Positions 35,649-44,000 of a stretch of DNA of 64,000 nucleotides are shown one piece after another; positions within the stretch are counted from its first letter, which is position 1, and each line of letters opens with the position of its first letter. Below the pieces are notes generated by a model. That model worked only from the letters and a program-made list of their open reading frames with translations, was not told where the DNA came from and did not search any database. Location: assembly GCF_014649695.1 (NCBI RefSeq), contig NZ_BMTN01000015.1:100237-164236 (forward strand). Direction: 5' to 3'. The DNA comes from Streptomyces kurssanovii (lineage in GTDB: Bacteria; Actinomycetota; Actinomycetes; Streptomycetales; Streptomycetaceae). The position numbers were made by a program, and so were the translations under genes.

Positions 35649-36655
35649 CCCCGGCCGGGACGCCCGACTGCCTCCGGCCACCCGCGACGGTGGGGCACTC
35701 CATGGACGAGCAAGGCCACGGTCCCGGCGGCCCAGCCGCGCCGTCCCGCCGCACGGGTACGGCGCGGGGCGGCGGCCGTGCCGTGCGGACCGTACGGTTC
35801 GCGGCGCTCGGTGACTCGCTGACCGCCGGCGTCGGTGATCCCGTAGAAGGCGGCCGAAGGGGATGGGCGGCGCTACTCGCCGGCACCATCGGCGGCGCCG
35901 GTACGTCCGTGGTCTTCCGCAACCTCGCCGTGAGCGGCGCCCTCAGTAAGGACGTCGCCGAGGTCCAGAAGCCCGCCGCTCTCACGTTCGCACCGGACAT
36001 CGCGTCCGTCGTCGTCGGCGTGAACGACACCTTGCGCCGCACGTTCGACATAGCCGACGTCGCCCGGCGGCTGGACGATGTCACATCCGCCCTCGCCGCC
36101 CGCGGGACCGTGCTGCTGACGGCGTGCCTGCCCGACCCCGGCGCCATGTTCGGCCTGCCCGCCCCGCTCGCCCGCCCGCTGGCCCGGCGCCAGCGGGCGG
36201 TCAACGCCGTGGTGCACGCGCTGTCCGACCGCTACGACACCGTCCACCTGCACGCGGCCGACGCGGCGTGGGTGGCGGACCGCGCCATGTGGAGCGCCGA
36301 CCGGCTGCACCCGGGCGAGCGCGGCCACCGGATGCTCGCCCGGCGCTTCCACGAGCTGCTCGCCGCCCGCGGTCTCGCCGACGGCCACCCACCGGACGCC
36401 GAGCCCGACCAACCGCATCCCACCACGGCGGCAGCGCTGCTGTGGCTGGCGACGGCGGGCACCGCCTGGGTGGGTCGCCGCTGCACCGACCTGCTGCCGC
36501 AGCTGCTGCGGCTCGCCGGTGACGAGGTGCGCCACTGGGCCCGCGGCACGAGCGCCCGCCTCGACCACAGCGCGGAACTCGCCCTGTCCGCGGCGCTCGC
36601 GGCGATGTCACCGGCCGTTCCCGGCGCGCACCTCGGGCCGGGAACGGGGGACTGA
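35645..36655 (+). CDS. SGNH/GDSL hydrolase
   Basis: 336 residues; ATG at 35645 overlaps the glycosyltransferase stop (an alternative ATG is at 35702). Block I is FAALGDSLTAGVGDP, block II includes NLAVSGAL, block III VVVGVNDTLRR and block V DRLHPGERGHRML, giving Ser-His-Asp. No signal peptide, so cytoplasmic, with a long C-terminal extension (about 230-336) containing one weak hydrophobic stretch LLWLATAGTAWVG. Coupling with two glycosyltransferases suggests it removes or transfers an acyl group on the same glycolipid or glycan (inference). Confidence 0.87.
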   Translation: MTPAGTPDCLRPPATVGHSMDEQGHGPGGPAAPSRRTGTARGGGRAVRTVRFAALGDSLTAGVGDPVEGGRRGWAALLAGTIGGAGTSVVFRNLAVSGALSKDVAEVQKPAALTFAPDIASVVVGVNDTLRRTFDIADVARRLDDVTSALAARGTVLLTACLPDPGAMFGLPAPLARPLARRQRAVNAVVHALSDRYDTVHLHAADAAWVADRAMWSADRLHPGERGHRMLARRFHELLAARGLADGHPPDAEPDQPHPTTAAALLWLATAGTAWVGRRCTDLLPQLLRLAGDEVRHWARGTSARLDHSAELALSAALAAMSPAVPGAHLGPGTGD

Positions 36656-36665
36656 CGGGGCGCGC

Positions 36666-36689
36666 CGGCGGGTGTGGAGTCACCCGCCG
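36666..36689. terminator. Bidirectional hairpin terminator
   Basis: CGGCGGGTG (36666-36674) and CACCCGCCG (36681-36689) with a 6-nt loop lie in the 56-bp gap between the convergent SGNH and MFS genes. Confidence 0.75.
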
Positions 36690-36711
36690 AGCGAGGCCGT
36701 CGTGCGGCAGG

Positions 36712-37989
36712 TCAGAGCAGTTCGCGGTCGCGCGTCTCCGGCAGGCCGGTCAGGGCGAGCACGGCGAGGCCGTAGCCGGCGGCGCCCAGGACCAGGGCAC
36801 CGCCCACGCCCCAGCTGTCGGACAGGAAACCGACGAGCGTGGGCAGGAACGCGCCCACCGCGCGGCCGCTGTTGTAGGTGAAGCCCTGTCCGGTGCCGCG
36901 CACCGCCGTCGGGTACAGCTCGCTCAGGAAGGAGCCGAACCCGCTGAAGATGGCCGACATGCAGAACCCGAGCGGGAAACCGAGCACCAGCAGCAGACCG
37001 TTGGAGCCCGGAGGGATGTTGGTGTAGGCGAGGATCCCCACCGAGGACAGCACGGCGAACAGCGCGATGTTGTTCTTCCGGCCGATCCGGTCGGTGAGGT
37101 AGCCGCCGGTCAGATAGCCGATGAAGGCGCCGGAGATGAGGAACGTCAGATAACCGCCGGTGCCGACGACCGTCAGCCCGCGCTCCGTCTTCAGGTAGGT
37201 GGGGACCCAGGTGGCGAGCGTGTAGTAGCCGCCCTGGACGCCGGTGGACAGCAGTGTGGCGAACAGTGTGGTGCGCAGCAGGTCCTTCTTGAAGATCGTG
37301 GTGAACGATCCGCGCGTGGTGCCGGCGCGGCGCAGTTCCGCCGCTTTCGGGGCGTCGCTCACATTGCGGCGCACGTAGATGACCAGCAGTGCGGGCAGCG
37401 CGCCGGTCCAGAACAGCACGCGCCACGCGGTGTCGGCGTCGACGAACCGGAAGACGAGGGTGTAGACGATCACGGCGAGCGCCCAGCCGGCCGCCCAGGC
37501 GCTCTGGACCGCGCCGAGCGTGCGGCCGCGGTGCTTGGCCGTGGCGTACTCGGCGACGAGGATCGCGCCGACCGCCCACTCGCCGCCGAAGCCGAGGCCC
37601 TGCAGGGCACGGAAGACGAGCAGCGTCTCGTAGGTGGGCGCGAAGCCGCAGAGCACGGTGAACACGGCGTACGTGATCACCGTCGCCATCAGTGCCTTCA
37701 CCCGGCCGACGCGGTCCGCGAGGATGCCGGCGAGGGCGCCGCCGACCGCGGAGACGACCAGGGTGACGGTGGTGAGAAGCCCGGTCCTGCCGTTGTCGAG
37801 GCTGAAGTATGCGGAGATCGCCACCATGCTCAGCGGCAGGGTGAAGTAGTCGTACGAGTCGAGGGCGTAACCGCCGAACGCGCCGCCGAAGGCGCGCCGG
37901 CCGCGTGGGCCGAGGGCGCGCAGCCAGGCGAACGTGCCGGTGTCCTCGGGGAGTCGGTCGTGCTTCGGCCGGACCTGTGGCGTGCTCAT
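36712..37989 (-). CDS. MFS transporter, sugar/aromatic acid symporter type
   Basis: 425 residues from the ATG at 37989 (GAGGTGCAG upstream; an in-frame GTG two codons earlier is possible). Twelve predicted helices. MFS signatures GILADRVGRVKAL between helices 2 and 3, LGFGGEWAVGAILVAEY and TDRIGRKN. FRALQGLGFGGEW followed by a long loop matches the AAHS/sialate-like metabolite:H+ symporters. Substrate unknown. A palindromic operator-like site lies about 70 bp upstream (38058-38070). Confidence 0.87.
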   Translation of the reverse strand: MSTPQVRPKHDRLPEDTGTFAWLRALGPRGRRAFGGAFGGYALDSYDYFTLPLSMVAISAYFSLDNGRTGLLTTVTLVVSAVGGALAGILADRVGRVKALMATVITYAVFTVLCGFAPTYETLLVFRALQGLGFGGEWAVGAILVAEYATAKHRGRTLGAVQSAWAAGWALAVIVYTLVFRFVDADTAWRVLFWTGALPALLVIYVRRNVSDAPKAAELRRAGTTRGSFTTIFKKDLLRTTLFATLLSTGVQGGYYTLATWVPTYLKTERGLTVVGTGGYLTFLISGAFIGYLTGGYLTDRIGRKNNIALFAVLSSVGILAYTNIPPGSNGLLLVLGFPLGFCMSAIFSGFGSFLSELYPTAVRGTGQGFTYNSGRAVGAFLPTLVGFLSDSWGVGGALVLGAAGYGLAVLALTGLPETRDRELL

Positions 37990-38057
37990 CTGCACCTCGC
38001 TGGGGGAGGAGAGCGGGAAGGAGCATCTGACGGTGTACGGTCACGCCAAGGTAGGGG

Positions 38058-38070
38058 ATTGTTGAACGAT
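38058..38070. promoter_or_regulatory. Operator-like 13-bp palindrome
   Basis: ATTGTTGAACGAT is an imperfect palindrome (10 of 13 bases symmetrical) followed 24 bp on by a related half TGTTGAGCG. It resembles GntR/FadR-type half sites and lies in the divergent region between the MFS gene and the SMC-type operon. The rest of 37990-38350 shows only the promoter-like TAATCT at its right end. Confidence 0.35.
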
Positions 38071-38337
38071 ACGGCAAGAGTCGTGTTGAGCGTTCCCGCT
38101 GTCGCCGCACGGTCGAGGCCCGGCGACGGCGTGACGGACGTGTACTCCCCTCCCCTTTTGAGCTCAACCGGCCGCGAGCAGAGGCAGATTGAGGAAGAGC
38201 CCCGACGTCCCCGCCGACGCCTTCGCGCAGGCAGCGCCGAGGCCGGCGGCGCAGGGCGGCTCCCGAGGCACGGCCCTCGCGGCGGTCGGTGCCGAAGGGC
38301 GCTCTGCGTCGTTTCGACCGTTGTCGGTGCGAGGACC

Positions 38338-38343
38338 TAATCT
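38338..38343 (+). promoter_or_regulatory. -10 element for a leaderless SMC-operon transcript
   Basis: TAATCT ends 7 bases before the GTG at 38351, so transcription should start at or beside that codon. No ribosome binding site is at the right distance. The -35 region is poor. Confidence 0.5.
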
Positions 38344-38350
38344 GTGCTCC

Positions 38351-39895
38351 GTGACTTCGCCTGCCTCGACGGACCTCGCTCCGCCCCAGCTCAGCGCGGG
38401 GCCGCGCCCCGCGCAGGGCCCGGCCGCCGACGAAGGGCTCGCGCGGCGGCTCCGTGCGCTCGCGTGCACCGCGCCCCTGCACGACCTGGACGTGCGCAAG
38501 GCGAATCTCGCGGGCGAGTACTCCGTCTACGCCATGGCGGAGGTCGCCCTCGCGGCCATCGACCTCGTCACGCTCAACATGGACTTCGACACCGGCGCCG
38601 ACCACGACCAGATAGTCGCGCGCCTCCTCCCGCGCGTCGCCGCCCAGGCCCCGGGGCGGCCGGCCGCCGAGCACGAGCGCGTGGCCCGCTGGGTGCTGGA
38701 GAACCTGATCAACGTGGGCAGCGTGGACCGCGGCTTCCGCGCCGTGTACGGCACCTTCGGCCCGGACGGCGTCTACACCCGCCGTGACTACGACTTCAAG
38801 CTCATCGAGGAAGTCCCCGGCCACGACGGCACCGTCTATCTGCGCACCACCGACGAAGCGGTCAACGTCCTGGTCGGCGCACTCGACACCGATGTCACCA
38901 GCGCGCAGATCGCCGCGGAGGTGAAGCTCGAGGTGCTCATCAGCCGCGGCCGCCTCGCCGACGCGCAACTCGCCGCCGAGCAGGCCCGCTACCGGACCGT
39001 GCAGTACAGCGAGACACTGCGCCGCACCCTCGAGGCCACCCGGCGCAACGTCCGCGCCGTCGACTGGCTACGAACCGTCCCCGACATGATCGCCGAGGCG
39101 CTCGACCACGTCGCCGACCGCTACCGCCACGAGAACGCGATCCTCACCAACATCCGCAAGGCCCGTGACGAGGCCGAGACCGGCGCCGATCCGAAGACGG
39201 CCGAACACAAGCGGCGCGCCGCCGAGCTCGTGGACATAGTCAAGGACTGCATCCGGCGGCACACACAGCTGCAGTCCCGGCTGCTGGAGGCCGGACCCCT
39301 GTTCCGCGCCGAGCAGGACCGGCAGGCCTTCGCCCGGCCCACCGCCCGCAGCGGCCTCGACCTGTACGGCCAGCTGCTGGCTCCGCTGCTGCCGCTGCCC
39401 GTGGAATCGGCGATCCGCGTGACCGACGCGTTCTTCGCGAGCGGCACCGGGCTGCGCACACCGTTCTCCGTACGCGTCGGCGACCTGGTCGACATGCTGT
39501 TGACCCCGCCGGCGGAACGCGAACACCTCGGCGCGGAGATGCCGGAACCGGACCTGATCGCCACCCCCGACGACAGCCGCTTCAGCGAGGAGCAGCTCGC
39601 GAGCGCCATGGAACTGCTCGACCTCGAGCACGACGCGCCGCGCCGCCTCTCCGGGCTGCTCGCGGAGGCCCGTCGCCGGGACCCCGAACTGCCGTACCTG
39701 GTCGCGCTGCTGGCCGTCCACGCGGCAAGCCCGCCGGTCGGCACCGCGTACCGCCAGGGCGAGCGGCGCCTGCTGTTCGCCGTCGACGACGGCACCGAGC
39801 TCGACGACCCGGAGTTCGGCGGCGCCGACCTCATCGTCGGCACGGCGCTGCTCGACGCGGTGGGCATGGCGGCGGCGCGCGCGGAGGCGACATGA
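38351..39895 (+). CDS. Kleisin-like subunit of an SMC-type complex (MksF/JetA-like)
   Basis: 514 residues from the GTG at 38351; the frame is open further upstream but the promoter spacing favours this codon. N-terminal helical domain with winged-helix character (about 40-190), including DYDFKLIEEVP and TVYLRTTDEAVNVLVGALD; the pattern LRTTDEAVxxLVxxLDxDVxxAQIAAEVxLEVLxxRGR followed by a coiled coil (AEQARYRTVQYSETLRRTLEATRR) is that of MukF/MksF/JetA kleisins. A long four-helix region follows (250-330), and the C-terminal third has no visible motif. First gene of a three-gene SMC operon. Homology is by pattern only. Confidence 0.65.
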   Translation: MTSPASTDLAPPQLSAGPRPAQGPAADEGLARRLRALACTAPLHDLDVRKANLAGEYSVYAMAEVALAAIDLVTLNMDFDTGADHDQIVARLLPRVAAQAPGRPAAEHERVARWVLENLINVGSVDRGFRAVYGTFGPDGVYTRRDYDFKLIEEVPGHDGTVYLRTTDEAVNVLVGALDTDVTSAQIAAEVKLEVLISRGRLADAQLAAEQARYRTVQYSETLRRTLEATRRNVRAVDWLRTVPDMIAEALDHVADRYRHENAILTNIRKARDEAETGADPKTAEHKRRAAELVDIVKDCIRRHTQLQSRLLEAGPLFRAEQDRQAFARPTARSGLDLYGQLLAPLLPLPVESAIRVTDAFFASGTGLRTPFSVRVGDLVDMLLTPPAEREHLGAEMPEPDLIATPDDSRFSEEQLASAMELLDLEHDAPRRLSGLLAEARRRDPELPYLVALLAVHAASPPVGTAYRQGERRLLFAVDDGTELDDPEFGGADLIVGTALLDAVGMAAARAEAT

Positions 39896-40041
39896 CCTCC
39901 GCCCGCGCCGGCCGTCCCGCTGCCGCACCGCCGTTCATGGACGCGGCACCGAGCCCCCACCGCGCCGGCCGCCCCGCCGCCGCACCACCGTGCCCGGCCC
40001 CCACCTCCGCCCCGACCACCCCCCACCGAGGAGCCCCGTGA
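39892..40041 (+). CDS. 49-codon ORF bridging the kleisin-like and MksE-like genes
   Basis: ATG at 39892 overlaps the upstream stop (ATGA) and its TGA overlaps the next GTG (GTGA). The product is Ala/Pro-rich with two copies of RAGRPAA and no known fold; most third positions are G or C, like real genes here. It contains a near-direct repeat of 30 bp (39904-39933 and 39961-39990, 27 matches). It could be a true small protein, a coupling device or chance. Confidence 0.4.
   Translation: MTSARAGRPAAAPPFMDAAPSPHRAGRPAAAPPCPAPTSAPTTPHRGAP
39904..39990 (+). repeat. 30-bp direct repeat, 27 matches
   Basis: Two copies beginning CGCGCCGGCCG (39904-39933, 39961-39990) lie 57 bp apart between the kleisin-like and MksE-like genes and are in the same reading frame of the 49-codon ORF. 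Confidence 0.65.
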
Positions 40042-40961
40042 GCGACCACCACGCCGAGCCCCCCGCCGCGTGGAGCGACCAGGCCGCCCCGCAGGGACCC
40101 CCCTCCGGCCCGATGTCCACCACCGCGTCCGGCGCCGGCGGCGTCACGCCCGCCGACGCGGCAGACGCCGCGCGGCTCGTCTCCTTCGGCCTGCAGCCGA
40201 AACTGCTGCCGGCCCGCGACGCCGAATACGCCGAACTGCTGCGGCGCTACCGCGAGGACCCCGCCTTCGCCCGCCTCGCCGACGCGGTCGCCACCGGCCT
40301 CGGCCTGGTCGTGCTGGAGGTGTCGCCCCGGGCGGGCATGGCCGTCACCGCGGGCGAGGACTCGGTGTTCGCCGTACGGATGGGCGACTACGCCCGCCGG
40401 GCCTCCGCCGAGTCCGCCGACCGCTTCCTGCACGGCCTGGCCCATCTCGCCGTCGCCGCCATGGCCTTCCCGCGCCCCGAGGACCTCGCCGACGACGGGT
40501 ACATCGGCAGGATCACCGTCAACGGCGTCGACGCCTTCGTACGGCAGGCCTGCCGGCGTCTCGAGGAGCGCGCCGACGAGCAGGGCGACAACACCGACCC
40601 GGCGAGCGACGCCCCCGGTCTGGAGGCAGCCTGGCGGGTCTACGCGCGCCGCAGCGCCACCGGCGCCACCAAGGACGCCCGCCGCCTCGCGGGCTCGACC
40701 ACCGGCATCGTCGGCAAGGCCGTCGCCTTCCTCACCGACTCCGGCTTCCTCCAGCGGACCGGCGACGACGCCGGCGGCGCGTACCGCACCACCGCCCGCT
40801 ACCAGTTGCAGGTCCGCGACATGGCGGGCAGCGCCGCTATGGCCGAGCTGCTGGAGCTGGGCGTCGTCCCGGTCGGCGACGGCTCCGCCACGCTGGTGGC
40901 GCCGCCCGACGGCGACGACCTCGACCTGGCCGCCGACGCCGGCCTGCCCTTCCACGCGTAA
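40038..40961 (+). CDS. Winged-helix partner of an SMC-type complex (MksE/JetB-like)
   Basis: 307 residues; GTG at 40038 with GAGGAG upstream. N-terminus is Ala/Pro-rich. Two winged-helix-like regions are suggested: FARLADAVATGLGLVVLEVSPR, and STTGIVGKAVAFLTDSGFLQRT with a following beta wing (YRTTARYQLQVRDMAG). Size and position between kleisin-like and SMC genes match MksE/JetB. It would bind the kleisin and DNA. The assignment rests on order and weak patterns. Confidence 0.6.
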   Translation: MSDHHAEPPAAWSDQAAPQGPPSGPMSTTASGAGGVTPADAADAARLVSFGLQPKLLPARDAEYAELLRRYREDPAFARLADAVATGLGLVVLEVSPRAGMAVTAGEDSVFAVRMGDYARRASAESADRFLHGLAHLAVAAMAFPRPEDLADDGYIGRITVNGVDAFVRQACRRLEERADEQGDNTDPASDAPGLEAAWRVYARRSATGATKDARRLAGSTTGIVGKAVAFLTDSGFLQRTGDDAGGAYRTTARYQLQVRDMAGSAAMAELLELGVVPVGDGSATLVAPPDGDDLDLAADAGLPFHA

Positions 40962-41000
40962 CCGCCCGCGCAACTGTTAGACGACTGAGAGTCCGCCGCC

Positions 41001-44000
41001 ATGTACGAGTTGTCCCGGGTCCGCCTCTACTCCATCGGTCCCGCCGGTGCGCGCTACGCCGACACCGTGCTCGACCTGCGCGGAGTCGGCGAGCCCGTGC
41101 CCGATCCCGCCCCCACCCAGGCGGAGTTCTTCGAGGAGGAGCCGGTCGGCCCGCCGCGCCGGCCCGCGCCCGCGGGTGTGCTCTTCCTCGAGAACGGCGG
41201 GGGCAAGTCCGTCCTGCTGAAGCTGATCTTCTCCGTGATGCTGCCGGGCCACCGCAACACCCTGGGCGGCGCCAGCTCGGGCGTGCTGCGCAAGTTCCTG
41301 CTCGCGGACGACTGCGGGCACGTCGCGCTCGAATGGCAGCACACGCTCACCGGCGAACTGGTCGTCGTCGGCAAGGTCAGCGAGTGGCGCGGCCGCCAGG
41401 TGTCCAACGACCCCCGCAAGTTCGCCGAGGCATGGTACTCGTTCCGGCCGGGTCCCGGCCTCGGCCTCGACTCGCTTCCCGTGGCCGAGTCCACCGCCGT
41501 CCGCCCGCCCGTCGAGGGGGTCTCCGGCGCCCAGGGCCGCCGCCGCACCATGAAAGGCTTCCGGGACGCGATCACCGAGGCGGGCAAGGCGTATCCGCAT
41601 CTCGACGTGTACTGGGAAGAGATCCACGACCGCTGGAACGAGCACCTCGGCGACCTCGGCCTCGACCCCGAACTGTTCCGCTACCAGCGCGAGATGAACG
41701 CCGACGAGGGCGAGGCGGCCGGCCTGTTCGCCGTGAAGAAGGACTCCGACTTCACCGACCTGCTGCTGCGCGCCGTCACCGACACCCGCGACACGGACGG
41801 CCTCGCCGACCTCGTCAGCTCCTTCGGCAACAAGCTGGGCCGCCGGGCGGAGCTCACCGCGGAGCGGGACTTCACCGCGGGCTCCGTCGACCTCCTCGGC
41901 CGGATCGTCGACGCGGCGGAGGCCAGGACCAGGGCCCGCGACATCCACGCCGGCGCGGAGCGCCGCACCCGCACCCTGGCACGCCGTCTCTCCGCCCGCG
42001 CCGCGGACGAGCGCTCCCGCGCCGCGGAACTCGCCCAGCAGGTCACCGCCGCCGCGCACACGGTCACCGGCGCCGAGCAGGAACGCGACCGCAGCTCCCT
42101 GGTCGCCGCCGAACTGGCCTACCGGCACGCCTCACTGGCACTCGCGGCCGCGGAGAAGGGCGCCACGGCACAGCGCCGTGAGCTGATCGACGCACGCACG
42201 CTGCACTCCGCATGGCTGGCGGCGGAGGCGGTGCTGCGCCACCGGGCGGCCGCCGACCGGTCCGCCCGTGTCGCCGCGGCGATCCGCGAGGCAGAACGCG
42301 ACGCCGCCCCCGCGCTCGCCGCCCGGGCGAAGGCCGCCGGCGACCTGGTGCGCGCCCTGCACACCGCCGCGGAGGACGGCGAACGCGTCGCCAACGAGGA
42401 GGAGGAGCGTTCCCGCGCACTCCAGGAGACGGGCGAGGCCGCCCACCGCGACGCCACCGTCGCCGCGACCGAGGCGCAGCGCGCCCGCAGCGAGATCGGC
42501 CACCTGCGCCAGCGGCTGAGCGAGGTCGAGCAGGAGACCGCAGAGGCGGTACGGGCCGGATGGCTCGACGACACCGCTCCCGACGCCGATCCGGCCCGTG
42601 CCGCCCTGGCGGCGAGCGACGCCGAGAAGACCGCCGTCGCCGCGTGGGACGAGGCCCGTGAGGCCGCACGCTCCACGGCGGACCGGGCGAAGGAGGCAGC
42701 CGCCACGGAGTCGCGCGCGGAACTGGCCGCGGCCCGCGCCGCGGACGCCGAGCGCGCCGCCGAGCACGCCTACGAAGCGGAGCGCCGCGCCGCGGAGTCC
42801 ATCGCGGCGGACGAACGCCTCGCGGACCTGCTGAGTCTCGCCCCCGCGCTGCCCGTTCCGGTCCCAGCCCCGCGTACCGCGGCGGCCGACGGGCAGAGCC
42901 CCGCGACCGACGCACAGGACACCGGCCACCCCCACCGCTCGGCCGCAACGGCCGAAGGGGACGCCGACGCCCCCGCGGGAAGCCGTTCCGGCCAGGTCCC
43001 CGGCGGCCGCCGCGGCCCCCGCCGCACCGGCGAAGGGCCCCTCACCGTCGAGGAGTTCGACGGATTCGCCGGTGAATTGCGCGAACTGCTGGAGCAGTCC
43101 GTCTCCTCCGCGGAACGGCAGCTCTTCGACCTGCGTACCGCCGCCGCCGACGACGCCCGCATCCTCGGCGCCCTCGGCGACGGCGGCCTGCTGCCACCCG
43201 GCCCCGACGTGCTCGCCACCGTCGAATACCTGGGCGAGCACGGCATCCCCGCCCTGCCCGGCTGGCGCTATCTCGCCCAGTCCGTCGACCCCGCCGACCA
43301 CGCCGCCGTGCTGGCGGCGCGACCGGAACTGGTCGACGGTGTCGTGATCACGGACCCCGCCTCGCACACCCGCGCACGCGAAGTCCTCGCCGGCGCGGCC
43401 CTGCTGCCGCGGTCCGCCGTGGCCGTCGGGACCGCCGCCGCACTGCTCGCCCCCGTACCGCAGGGGAACGCCGGCGAGGACGAGGGCGTCTTCCTCGTGC
43501 CGCCGAACCCCGCGATGCACGACGAGCACGCCGCCGACGAGGAGCGTCACGCGCTGCGGGCCAGGGCGGCCGCGCGGGACGAGGAGATCCGCGTACTCGC
43601 CGCACGCCTCGCTGCCGACCGGTCCCTCGCGGCCCGGATCGGCGCGTGGCGGGCGGACTGCGCGCGAGGAATGCTCGCCGAGCTCGCCGAAGGCGCCCGC
43701 ACGGCCCGCGAGGCCGCACGCGAAGCTCAGGAGACGCTCGAAGAAGCCCGCACCGCCCGTGCCGAGGCGGACGAGGTGGCGGCCGACGCCGCCCGCGTAC
43801 GCGACGAGCGGCAGGAAGCGGCCCAGCGGGCCCGCCGGGTCGCGGACGCCCTCGCCGGCCTCGCCTTCCGGCTCCGCGAACGGGCGGGCTGGCAGGTGAA
43901 GCTCCGCGAACTGGCCGACGAGGCCGCCGAGTCGGAGGCCCGCGCCGCGACCTGCCTCGAGCGGGCGAAGGCCGCCGACGAGGACCGCAGGGCCGCCCAG

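Noticed and set aside
38189-38350. 54-codon N-terminal extension of the kleisin-like gene
   Set aside because: Low-complexity sequence, no ribosome binding site, and a -10 element just before GTG 38351.
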